Source of the DNA: an uncultured Desulfovibrio sp.
GTDB taxonomy: Bacteria; Desulfobacterota; Desulfovibrionia; Desulfovibrionales; Desulfovibrionaceae
NCBI GenBank assembly: GCA_945871415.1
Contig: CAMBWG010000187.1
Coordinates: 1 to 5,106, forward strand
Direction: 5' to 3'
DNA: 5,106 bases
A model generated the notes under the pieces. It was not told the DNA's origin, made no database searches, and worked only from the letters and a program-made list of their open reading frames with translations. Below, piece by piece: positions 1 to 5,106 of this stretch (the stretch's first letter is position 1; the number at the start of each line of letters is the position of its first letter). The translations under genes and the position numbers were made by a program.

Positions 1-32
1 TTTAGAACGTTGTGCCATCAGAGCTTTTCAAC

Positions 33-82
33 TCCGCGAAACGACAGGCCGTATGGTTTGAAACGCTGCGCATTTCAAACCA
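33..82. repeat. Intergenic repeat with internal inverted repeat, left copy
   Basis: Bases 33-65 are identical to bases 5074-5106, a 33-base exact direct repeat 5,041 bases apart. The 3' part of this copy enters a hairpin: TGGTTTGAAA at 54-63 pairs perfectly with TTTCAAACCA at 73-82, and two further G-C pairs inside (65-71, 66-70) leave a small loop. A separate 10-base perfect palindrome, CAGAGCTCTG, follows at 84-93. The right copy runs into the window end at 5106, so whether it shares the hairpin cannot be seen. The most likely reading is a dispersed intergenic palindromic element (REP-like) or a shared transcription-end module. I do not recognise a named family. The repeat is seen directly; its role is inference. 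Confidence 0.8.
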
Positions 83-270
83 GCAGAGCTCTGGAGACGG
101 GACGCCTGCGCATACCGCCCGCAACGAGCCGCCTTTCTCAACAGAACTCGGACCGGGAAGCACGCAGGCGGACGACGCCCGCCCCATGCCGACGCTGTTT
201 CCGGGGCAGACAACATACCGCGTCCGCCCCCCGGAACCTGCGCGGGAGAATGTTTCCCCCGAAAAGCATG
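83..270. other. Non-coding stretch with several possible hairpins
   Basis: No reading frame here looks like a real protein; the short frames are low-complexity Arg/Pro/Ser translations. Possible secondary structure includes CGCCTGCG (103-110) pairing with CGCAGGCG (163-170), and TTCCGGGG (199-206) pairing with CCCCGGAA (229-236). A small hairpin around 243-261 lies just before the terminator-like hairpin. I looked for tRNA, SRP RNA, tmRNA, RNase P and T-box signatures and found none. It could be the 3' untranslated part of an upstream transcript, a small RNA, or plain spacer. In GC-rich DNA such pairings also arise by chance. Confidence 0.3.
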
Positions 271-312
271 ACGTGAACGCCTTTCCAGAGGAGAGGCGTT
301 CCGTCTTCTTTT
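271..312 (+). terminator. Probable intrinsic terminator upstream of ileS
   Basis: Bases 275-286 pair with 290-301 in a 12-bp stem with one G-T wobble and a three-base AGA loop. Three more pairs (271-273 with 302-304) extend it after a bulged T at 274. The hairpin is followed directly by a T-rich run ending in CTTCTTTT (305-312). This is the form of a rho-independent terminator on the plus strand. It lies 166 bases before the ileS start codon and upstream of the candidate ileS promoters, so it would isolate ileS from transcription entering from the left. It could instead be an attenuator in a long ileS leader, but I see no antiterminator partner. Confidence 0.6.
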
Positions 313-354
313 CCCTCTCCCGCACGCATTATCCGCGCTCTCTTTTCTCCCTGA

Positions 355-410
355 TGCAAATATACGGCAGCGGCCCGGCTTGACTTTAGGCGCGTCTTTC
401 ACCAGAGTTA
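355..410 (+). promoter_or_regulatory. Candidate ileS operon promoter region (weak)
   Basis: Two weak sigma70-like candidates lie between the terminator-like hairpin and ileS. One is TTGACT at 380-385, a good -35 match, but the sequence 16-19 bases downstream (CAGAGT or GAGTTA, within 402-410) is a poor -10. The other is an extended -10 form, TGC followed by AAATAT (355-363) and overlapping TATACG (361-366), without a recognisable -35. The stretch around 352-366 is an AT-rich island in GC-rich surroundings. The position fits an operon promoter, but the match quality is low and neither candidate can be preferred from sequence alone. Confidence 0.25.
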
Positions 411-467
411 AGTGCTTACGGCGCGCGTGCCGCCGTTCATTCTGGACGCAGGAATGCGTCGCACCAC

Positions 468-472
468 GGGAG
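468..472 (+). promoter_or_regulatory. Ribosome binding site that decides the ileS start
   Basis: GGGAG ends five bases before the ATG at 478, a usable Shine-Dalgarno spacing. The in-frame ATG at 454 has a purine run touching its start codon, and the in-frame GTG at 412 lacks a clear site. Starting at 478 gives an N-terminus beginning [11 protein letters not shown], which matches the family start (MSDYKSTLNLP in E. coli). Confidence 0.75.
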
Positions 473-477
473 CCAGC

Positions 478-3291
478 ATGAGCGACTATAAAAAGACCCT
501 GAATCTGCCTCAGACCGCCTTCCCCATGAAGGCCAATCTTGCCCAGCGCGAGCCCCAGATGCTCAAGCAATGGGAAGAGCGCAACGCCTACGCGGCCATG
601 GTGGACACCTGCACCGCCAGGGGCGCCTACGTGCTGCACGACGGTCCGCCCTACGCCAACGGCCACATTCACATGGGCACGGCGCTCAACAAGATTCTGA
701 AGGACATCATCATCAAGTCGCGCAACATGCAGGGCTTCGAGGCCCGCTACGTGCCGGGCTGGGACTGTCACGGCCTGCCCATTGAGCACAAGGTCGAGCA
801 GGAATTGAAGGAAAAGAAAAAGACCCTGCCCGCCCATGTGGTGCGCAAGTGCTGCCGCGATTATGCCGGCAAGTGGATTGATATCCAGCGCAAGGAATTT
901 CGCCGTCTCGGCGTGCTGGGCGACTGGGAAAATCCCTACCGCAGCATGACCCCGGCCTATGAAGCCATTACCGCGCGCGAACTGGCCCGCTTTGTGGAAA
1001 AGGGCAATGTGGTGCGCGCCAAGAAGCCCATTTACTGGTGCTGTTCCTGCCATACGGCGCTGGCCGAAGCGGAAGTGGAATACGCCGACCATACGTCGCC
1101 TTCCATCTTCGTGCGCTTCCCTCTGCCGGATCAGAAGCTGAAGAACATCTTCCCGCAGGCCGACACCGGCCGCAGCTATGTCATCATCTGGACGACCACG
1201 CCGTGGACGCTGCCGGACAACATGGCCGTCTGCCTGCATCCTGAGTTCATGTATGCCCTTGTGGAAGCCGACGGCGCGCAGTATGTGCTGGCCCGCGAAC
1301 TGGTGGAAAGCTGCGCCGCCACCTTCGGCTGGAGCGACTACAAGGTGCTGGGCGAGGCCGAAGGCTCGGCCCTTGAGGGGCTGGAAGCCCGTCATCCCTT
1401 CTACAATCGCGTTTCTCCGCTGATTCTGGGCCGTCACGTGACGCTGGACGCCGGTTCCGGCTGCGTGCACACGGCTCCCGGGCACGGCCGCGAAGACTAT
1501 GAAGTCGGCCTGCAGTACAAACTGGATGTGCTTTCCCCGCTGGACGACGCGGGGCGCTTCCTGCCCAGCGTGGAATTTTTCGCCGGTCTGAACGTCTTTG
1601 AAGCCAATCCCAAAGTCATCGAAAAGCTCCAGGAAGTGGGCGCGCTGCTGCGCGAGCAGAAGATCAGCCACTCCTACCCCCACTGCTGGCGCTGCAAGAA
1701 TCCGGTGATTTTCCGTGCCACCACCCAGTGGTTCATCAGCATGGAAAAGAACAACCTGCGCCGGCAGGCCCTGACCGCCATCAACGAAAAGGTCAACTGG
1801 ATTCCCGCCTGGGGCCGCGAGCGCATTTACAACATGATTGAATCGCGCCCGGACTGGTGCATCTCGCGGCAGCGTCAGTGGGGCGTGCCCATTCTGGCCC
1901 TGCTCTGCGAAGACTGCGGCGAAGCCTGGAACGATCCGAAGTGGATGACGGAAATGACCGAGCGCTTTGCGGCGCATCCCACGGGCTGCGACTACTGGTA
2001 CGAAGCCGATCTTTCCGAGATCGTGCCCGAAGGGCTGAAATGCCCCCATTGCGGCGGCCAACACTGGAAAAAGGAAAGCGACATTCTCGACGTCTGGTTT
2101 GACTCCGGCACGAGCTTTGCGGCCGTGCTGGAAGCGCGTCCCGAACTGCGCTTCCCGGCGGATCTCTATCTGGAAGGCTCCGACCAGCACCGCGGCTGGT
2201 TCCACAGCTCGCTGCTGGTTGCCGAGGGCACGCGCAACACGCCGCCTTACAGGACGGTGCTCACCCACGGCTACGTGGTGGACGGCGAAGGCCGCAAGAT
2301 GTCCAAATCCATCGGCAACGTCATTGCGCCGCAGGAACTGATCGACAAGTTCGGCGCGGAAATCGTGCGCCTGTGGGTGGCTTCCGTGGAATACCGCGAA
2401 GATATCCGCATTTCGGATCAGATTCTGAACCGTCTGGTGGACGCCTACCGCCGTATCCGCAATACCTGCCGTTTCATTCTCGGCAATATCGCGGATCTGA
2501 GCGAAGCGGATCTGCTGCCCGCCGGGGAGCTCCTGTCGCTGGATCGCTTTGCGCTGGACGTGGCCGCGCAGGTGCATCAGCGTATACAGGACGCCTACGA
2601 GGCCTTTGAATTCCACAAAGTCTATCATACCCTGCACAACTACTGCGTGACGGATCTTTCCGGCGTCTACCTCGATATTCTGAAAGATCGCCTCTACACC
2701 TCCGCGCCCAACAGCCGCGAACGCCGCTCCGCGCAGACGGCCCTGTGCCATATTCTGCGCATGCTGGTGCGCGACATGGCGCCCGTGCTCTCCTTCACGG
2801 CCGAGGAAATCTTCGGCTACATCCCCGAAGGCCTGCGCGAAGAGGCGCCGACGGTCTTTGCCCTGCCGCCGCTGGATGCCGCTCCCTGGCTGCTGGAAGA
2901 CGGCGTACGCGACGACTGGAGCACTCTGCTCAATGTCCGCGGCGCTGTGACGCGGGCCATCGAACCGCTGCGCCGCGACGGCGTTGTGGGGCACTCGCTG
3001 GATACGGCCGTGACCCTGTACATGGCCGATGAACTGCGCGAACGTGTGGAAGGTCTGAAAACGGATCTGCGTGCCTTCTGCATTGTCTCGCAGCTGCGCA
3101 CGGCGGCCCTGGCCGATGCTCCGGCTCAGGCCGTGCAGGATGCCGAAGTTCCGGGACTGGCCATCGGCGTGGACAAGGCCGAGGGCGAAAAGTGCGAACG
3201 CTGCTGGATCTACAATACCGAACTGGGAACCGATCCCGAGCATCCGACGCTGTGCCCGCGCTGCGCCGCGGCTCTGAAGGAACTGGCCTAG
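478..3291 (+). CDS. ileS: Isoleucyl-tRNA synthetase
   Basis: Class Ia cytoplasmic synthetase that activates isoleucine with ATP, charges tRNA-Ile and edits mischarged valine. The product is 937 residues, against 938 in E. coli. The first ATP-site motif is HMGT at residues 65-68, where the textbook form is HIGH, within [11 protein letters not shown]. The second is KMSKS at 607-611. The CP1 editing domain shows [11 protein letters not shown] from residue 238 and [10 protein letters not shown] at 331-340, whose D340 aligns with the editing aspartate D342 of E. coli. Two extra Cys pairs sets are present (C188/C191 with C403/C406, and C477/C480 with C522/C525), resembling the two zinc knuckles of the Thermus enzyme. 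The C-terminal zinc finger is C906, C909, C926, C929, as in E. coli. The frame is also open upstream to a GTG at 412, but 478 fits the family. It is the first gene of the operon; lspA starts 3 nt after its stop, an arrangement shared with many bacteria. Confidence 0.98.
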   Translation: MSDYKKTLNLPQTAFPMKANLAQREPQMLKQWEERNAYAAMVDTCTARGAYVLHDGPPYANGHIHMGTALNKILKDIIIKSRNMQGFEARYVPGWDCHGLPIEHKVEQELKEKKKTLPAHVVRKCCRDYAGKWIDIQRKEFRRLGVLGDWENPYRSMTPAYEAITARELARFVEKGNVVRAKKPIYWCCSCHTALAEAEVEYADHTSPSIFVRFPLPDQKLKNIFPQADTGRSYVIIWTTTPWTLPDNMAVCLHPEFMYALVEADGAQYVLARELVESCAATFGWSDYKVLGEAEGSALEGLEARHPFYNRVSPLILGRHVTLDAGSGCVHTAPGHGREDYEVGLQYKLDVLSPLDDAGRFLPSVEFFAGLNVFEANPKVIEKLQEVGALLREQKISHSYPHCWRCKNPVIFRATTQWFISMEKNNLRRQALTAINEKVNWIPAWGRERIYNMIESRPDWCISRQRQWGVPILALLCEDCGEAWNDPKWMTEMTERFAAHPTGCDYWYEADLSEIVPEGLKCPHCGGQHWKKESDILDVWFDSGTSFAAVLEARPELRFPADLYLEGSDQHRGWFHSSLLVAEGTRNTPPYRTVLTHGYVVDGEGRKMSKSIGNVIAPQELIDKFGAEIVRLWVASVEYREDIRISDQILNRLVDAYRRIRNTCRFILGNIADLSEADLLPAGELLSLDRFALDVAAQVHQRIQDAYEAFEFHKVYHTLHNYCVTDLSGVYLDILKDRLYTSAPNSRERRSAQTALCHILRMLVRDMAPVLSFTAEEIFGYIPEGLREEAPTVFALPPLDAAPWLLEDGVRDDWSTLLNVRGAVTRAIEPLRRDGVVGHSLDTAVTLYMADELRERVEGLKTDLRAFCIVSQLRTAALADAPAQAVQDAEVPGLAIGVDKAEGEKCERCWIYNTELGTDPEHPTLCPRCAAALKELA

Positions 3292-3294
3292 GTT

Positions 3295-3801
3295 ATGCGA
3301 TCCCGATTCGGCCTGCTGGCGCTGGTGGCCCTTGTGGTCATAGTGCTTGATCAGTGGACAAAATGGCTGACGCTTGCCTATATTCCCGAGTATCGCCCGG
3401 TTCCGGTCATTCCCGGCTTCTTTGATCTGGTGAATGTCCGCAACCGGGGAGCCGCCTTCGGCTTTCTGAACAGATCGGATATAGAATGGCAGTTCTGGCT
3501 GTTTCTCGGGGCAACGGTGGCGGCGGTCGCCGCCATCATTGCCCTGATCCGCTCCATGCGCGACAATGATCGGCGTCTGGTGCTGGGCCTTGGTCTGGTC
3601 ATGGGCGGCGCTCTGGGCAACCTTGTGGATCGGGTGCGCTTTCGCGCCGTGATCGACTTTCTGGACTTCTACATCGGCGCGTGGCACTGGCCGGCCTTCA
3701 ATGTGGCGGATGTGGCCATCTGCCTCGGCGCGCTGCTGGCCTGCCTGTCCCTCTGGCGGCATCCGCGCGAGGAAGAACCGCGCAAAGGAACACAAGCATG
3801 A
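3295..3801 (+). CDS. lspA: Lipoprotein signal peptidase (signal peptidase II)
   Basis: Inner-membrane aspartyl protease that cleaves the signal peptide of prolipoproteins just before the lipid-modified cysteine. The product is 168 residues, the normal family size. Conserved blocks are in order: DQWTK at 19-23 (D19 aligns with D23 of the Pseudomonas enzyme), NRGAAFG at 50-56, [10 protein letters not shown] at 104-113, VIDF at 119-122 and FNVAD at 135-139. The catalytic pair is predicted to be D121 and D139, aligned with D124/D143 of the Pseudomonas enzyme. Four hydrophobic segments are visible at about 5-18, 67-85, 95-111 and 137-153, followed by a charged C-terminal tail. It begins 3 nt after the ileS stop in the same frame. 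The best ribosome site is AAGGA at 3277-3281, rather far from the ATG, so translational coupling to ileS is likely. The gene ends in a 4-nt overlap with the next one. Confidence 0.97.
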   Translation: MRSRFGLLALVALVVIVLDQWTKWLTLAYIPEYRPVPVIPGFFDLVNVRNRGAAFGFLNRSDIEWQFWLFLGATVAAVAAIIALIRSMRDNDRRLVLGLGLVMGGALGNLVDRVRFRAVIDFLDFYIGAWHWPAFNVADVAICLGALLACLSLWRHPREEEPRKGTQA

Positions 3802-4016
3802 CTGGCACACCCATCACCTTTGAATGGTGGTACATTCTGGTAGCCCTGCTGCCCATGCTTCCCACCTTCTGGAGCATCTGGCATATCTGGAGCCACGCCT
3901 TTTCCTCCCCCCTGCAGCGGAGCAAATGGCTTGTTCTCGTCGTCTTTCTGCCTGTCATCGGCGGGCTGATCTATATTTTCGCCGGTCGGGGAAAGGCCGG
4001 CAAAAAACTTTTCTGA
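3798..4016 (+). CDS. Small two-helix membrane protein, PLDc_N-like
   Basis: A 72-residue protein with two hydrophobic segments, roughly residues 9-30 (rich in Trp and Leu) and 44-62. The second ends in [14 protein letters not shown], the typical pattern of the PLDc_N domain, which precedes the catalytic part of cardiolipin synthases and also occurs alone in short membrane proteins. No HKD phospholipase motif is present, so it is not a lipid synthase itself. The start codon overlaps the lspA stop (ATGA), and AAAGGA at 3784-3789 lies eight bases upstream, so the ATG at 3798 is well supported; a longer in-frame reading from 3681 lies inside lspA and is unlikely. A short basic tail ([10 protein letters not shown]) should face the cytoplasm by the positive-inside rule. 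The function is unknown. Its place between lspA and a lipoprotein gene suggests an envelope role, which is inference. Confidence 0.85.
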   Translation: MTGTPITFEWWYILVALLPMLPTFWSIWHIWSHAFSSPLQRSKWLVLVVFLPVIGGLIYIFAGRGKAGKKLF

Positions 4017-4029
4017 ACGAGGTAGCGCC

Positions 4030-4989
4030 ATGCGTCGTCAACGCCTTCTCCCCTTTTCCGCCCTCTGCTGCGCCGGTCTTGTGCTGAGCGGCTGCGCTGC
4101 CGGCGGCCTGTCTTCCTCCTCGTCGAGCAGCGGCAATCTTTCTCTGGAACAGCAGGTGCAGCAGCACGACATGATGCTGAAACAGCTGCAACCCGCGCAG
4201 GCCGACATGTGGAATCAGGTTCAGACCATGCGTCAGGAACTGAACACCCTCAAGGGACAGGTGGATGATCTCAGAAACGTGGGCGGTGCGCGCGCCCTTG
4301 TGGAGCGCGTCAACCGCCACGACGCGGCCCTGCGCCAGATCGAAACCAGCATGGCCCTGAATCTGAATCTGGGCGAAGCTCTGCCGAGCCTGCCCGCCGG
4401 AACCGCTCCGGCCGCCGCCACGGCCGCCACGGCGACCGCCGCCACGCCTATGGGCGGTACGGGCAATGCCGCCCAGGATGCGGCCAATATGAATCCCTAT
4501 GCGGCAGGCGCCAATTTCGGCGGCCAGCCGGGGCAGACCGCCGCGCCCGCTCCCGCGGGCAGCACCTGGGGACAGGCCAGCCCGCAGCCGCAGACCGCAC
4601 CCGCGGCGCAGAAGGATATTTCCCTTGCCCTGTACGACGCCGGTCTCAATGCCTTCAATGCGCGTCGTTATGACGAGGCACAGCGCTCCTTCTCGGATTT
4701 CATCAAGAACTACGGCGATCACTCCATGGCGCCCGAAGCGCAGTATTATCTGGCGGAATGCTATTTCCAGCGCAATCAGTTTGCCGATGCCGCTCTTGCC
4801 TATGATACGGTCATCACCAAGTACAGCAAGAGTTCCAAGGCTCCGGCAGCCTATCTGAAGCAGGGCATCTGCTTCAGCAAGATTAATCAGGGCGCGGCGG
4901 CCAAGTCCCGCCTCAACGAACTGATCCGCAAATACCCCAATTCCGCGGAAGCCGCGCGCGCCAAGACGTTTCTCAAGACCAACAAGTAG
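4030..4989 (+). CDS. YbgF/CpoB-like TPR lipoprotein
   Basis: A 319-residue predicted exported lipoprotein. The N-terminus has basic residues (MRRQR), a hydrophobic core and the lipobox LSGC, with C22 as the acylated residue and Ala at +2, which favours outer-membrane sorting by the Lol rule. A run of seven serines follows (28-34). A likely coiled coil covers about 38-106, resembling the trimerising N-terminal part of CpoB. A low-complexity Ala/Pro/Gly/Gln linker spans about 119-195. The C-terminal 120 residues carry three TPR-like units (about 198-231, 235-268 and 272-305), with patterns such as YDEAQRSFSDFIKNY and APEAQYYLAECYF, as in the Tol-Pal-associated YbgF family. E. coli CpoB is soluble in the periplasm and coordinates PBP1B with Tol-Pal; the lipid anchor here is a difference. 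GAGG at 4019-4022 sits seven bases before the ATG. It is the last gene of the operon, 13 nt after the previous stop. The exact role is inferred. Confidence 0.9.
   Translation: MRRQRLLPFSALCCAGLVLSGCAAGGLSSSSSSSGNLSLEQQVQQHDMMLKQLQPAQADMWNQVQTMRQELNTLKGQVDDLRNVGGARALVERVNRHDAALRQIETSMALNLNLGEALPSLPAGTAPAAATAATATAATPMGGTGNAAQDAANMNPYAAGANFGGQPGQTAAPAPAGSTWGQASPQPQTAPAAQKDISLALYDAGLNAFNARRYDEAQRSFSDFIKNYGDHSMAPEAQYYLAECYFQRNQFADAALAYDTVITKYSKSSKAPAAYLKQGICFSKINQGAAAKSRLNELIRKYPNSAEAARAKTFLKTNK
4411..4446 (+). repeat. Imperfect short tandem repeat inside the lipoprotein linker
   Basis: The 9-base unit GCCGCCACG occurs at 4414-4422, 4423-4431 and 4438-4446, with GCGACC between the second and third copies. 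It encodes alternating Ala-Ala-Thr in residues 128-139 of the linker. Because the unit is a multiple of three, changes in copy number would keep the frame and only change linker length. Confidence 0.7.
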
Positions 4990-4990
4990 A

Positions 4991-5019
4991 GCGTCCTACC
5001 TTTGAAAAAGGTGGGACGC
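4991..5019. terminator. Strong 13-bp hairpin just after the last operon gene
   Basis: Bases 4991-5003 pair with 5007-5019 across 13 pairs, one a T-G wobble, around a three-base GAA loop. It starts one base after the stop codon of the TPR lipoprotein gene. No T-run follows it on the plus strand, so by itself it is not a classic rho-independent terminator. It may protect the mRNA 3' end or act together with the hairpins that follow. Confidence 0.55.
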
Positions 5020-5021
5020 GA

Positions 5022-5041
5022 GGCGGCGTCACGGCGCCGCC
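5022..5041. other. GC-only hairpin between the two operon-end hairpins
   Basis: GGCGGCG (5022-5028) pairs with CGCCGCC (5035-5041) around a six-base loop. It lies two bases after the 13-bp hairpin and lacks a T-run. It probably belongs to the same transcript-end structure; a separate function is not supported. Confidence 0.4.
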
Positions 5042-5054
5042 CGGCCCAGAGTGA

Positions 5055-5078
5055 GCGGAAAAACCGCGCTTTTTCCGC
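5055..5078 (+). terminator. Probable operon terminator with T-run
   Basis: GCGGAAAAA (5055-5063) pairs with TTTTTCCGC (5070-5078) around a six-base loop. A competing shorter stem is GCGG/CCGC with an A5 loop, followed two bases later by TTTTT (5070-5074), which is terminator-like on the plus strand. The symmetry allows some activity on the minus strand too. The last bases overlap the right copy of the 33-base repeat, which starts at 5074. Confidence 0.5.
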
Positions 5079-5106
5079 GAAACGACAGGCCGTATGGTTT
5101 GAAACG
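5074..5106. repeat. Intergenic repeat, right copy, cut by window end
   Basis: These 33 bases are identical and in the same orientation to 33-65. The match runs to the last base of the window, so the true repeat may be longer. The visible end, GGTTTGAAACG, is the left arm of the hairpin seen complete in the left copy. This copy begins directly against the terminator T-run, while the left copy follows a related but different sequence (CTTTTCAACT at 24-33). Confidence 0.85.

Noticed and set aside
140..180. Possible SRP RNA apical loop around GGACCGGGAAGCACGC
   Set aside because: It only superficially resembles the SRP core. The GGAA tetraloop with flanking helix and the AGCAG internal loop do not form.
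2..325. Minus-strand frame of 107 residues open to the window edge
   Set aside because: It lies across the repeat and the terminator-like hairpin, is Ser/Arg/Gly-rich and shows no domain or credible ribosome site. It could be annotated as a hypothetical protein by automatic tools, but the repeat explains part of its sequence.
412..477. Upstream extension of ileS to a GTG at 412 or an ATG at 454
   Set aside because: The extra residues do not match the family N-terminus. The ATG at 478 has a well spaced GGGAG and gives the expected MSDYK start and length.
83..477. T-box riboswitch controlling ileS
   Set aside because: The conserved T-box sequence (AGGGTGGNACCGCG-like) is absent, and I could not identify a specifier loop with an Ile codon or an antiterminator partner for the 271-304 hairpin.
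28..3810. A 1260-residue open frame on the minus strand across ileS and lspA
   Set aside because: Its codons are in register with those of ileS and lspA, so it stays open only because the sense genes avoid TTA, CTA and TCA codons, as expected in GC-rich DNA. The translation is His/Arg/Gln-rich without any known domain, while the sense strand has clear conserved proteins.
33..5106. CRISPR array or mobile-element termini
   Set aside because: There are only two copies, in direct orientation 5 kb apart, around housekeeping genes. No regular spacing, transposase, integrase or cas gene is present.

Overview
The window looks like a chromosomal segment of a GC-rich, Gram-negative sulfate-reducer-type bacterium, most likely in or near the Desulfovibrionaceae. 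I base this on the high-GC codon use, on an IleS sequence that resembles the Desulfovibrio type as I remember it, and on the gene order ileS-lspA-small membrane protein-TPR lipoprotein. The family assignment is from memory and was not tested by any search.

Layout. Positions 1-477 hold no convincing gene. This stretch contains a 33-base sequence that recurs exactly at the right edge of the window, a 10-bp inverted repeat that overlaps it, several GC-rich hairpins, a strong intrinsic-terminator-like hairpin at about 271-312, and then weak promoter-like sequences before ileS. Positions 478-4989 are a tight plus-strand operon of four genes: isoleucyl-tRNA synthetase (ileS), prolipoprotein signal peptidase (lspA, 3 nt later), a 72-residue two-helix PLDc_N-type membrane protein (4-nt ATGA overlap with lspA) and a YbgF/CpoB-like lipoprotein with a coiled coil, an Ala/Pro linker and C-terminal TPR repeats (13-nt gap). 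Positions 4990-5106 hold three successive hairpins, the last with a T-run that probably ends the operon, followed directly by the second copy of the repeat, which the window end cuts.

How the genes fit together. IleS charges tRNA-Ile in the cytoplasm. LspA removes signal peptides from lipoproteins at the inner membrane. The last gene encodes a protein with a clear lipobox, so the operon encodes both the processing enzyme and one of its likely substrates. The small membrane protein between them has no known function. By homology the TPR lipoprotein would act in the periplasm in Tol-Pal or cell-wall coordination during division, but here it appears to be lipid-anchored and no tol/pal gene is visible.

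I found no clearly novel system, mobile element, CRISPR array, tRNA or rRNA. The most interesting material is non-coding: the exact 33-base repeat flanking the operon and the structured, terminator-ended region before ileS. Next in interest are the HMGT form of the IleS signature motif and the lipid-anchored CpoB-like protein with a repetitive linker.
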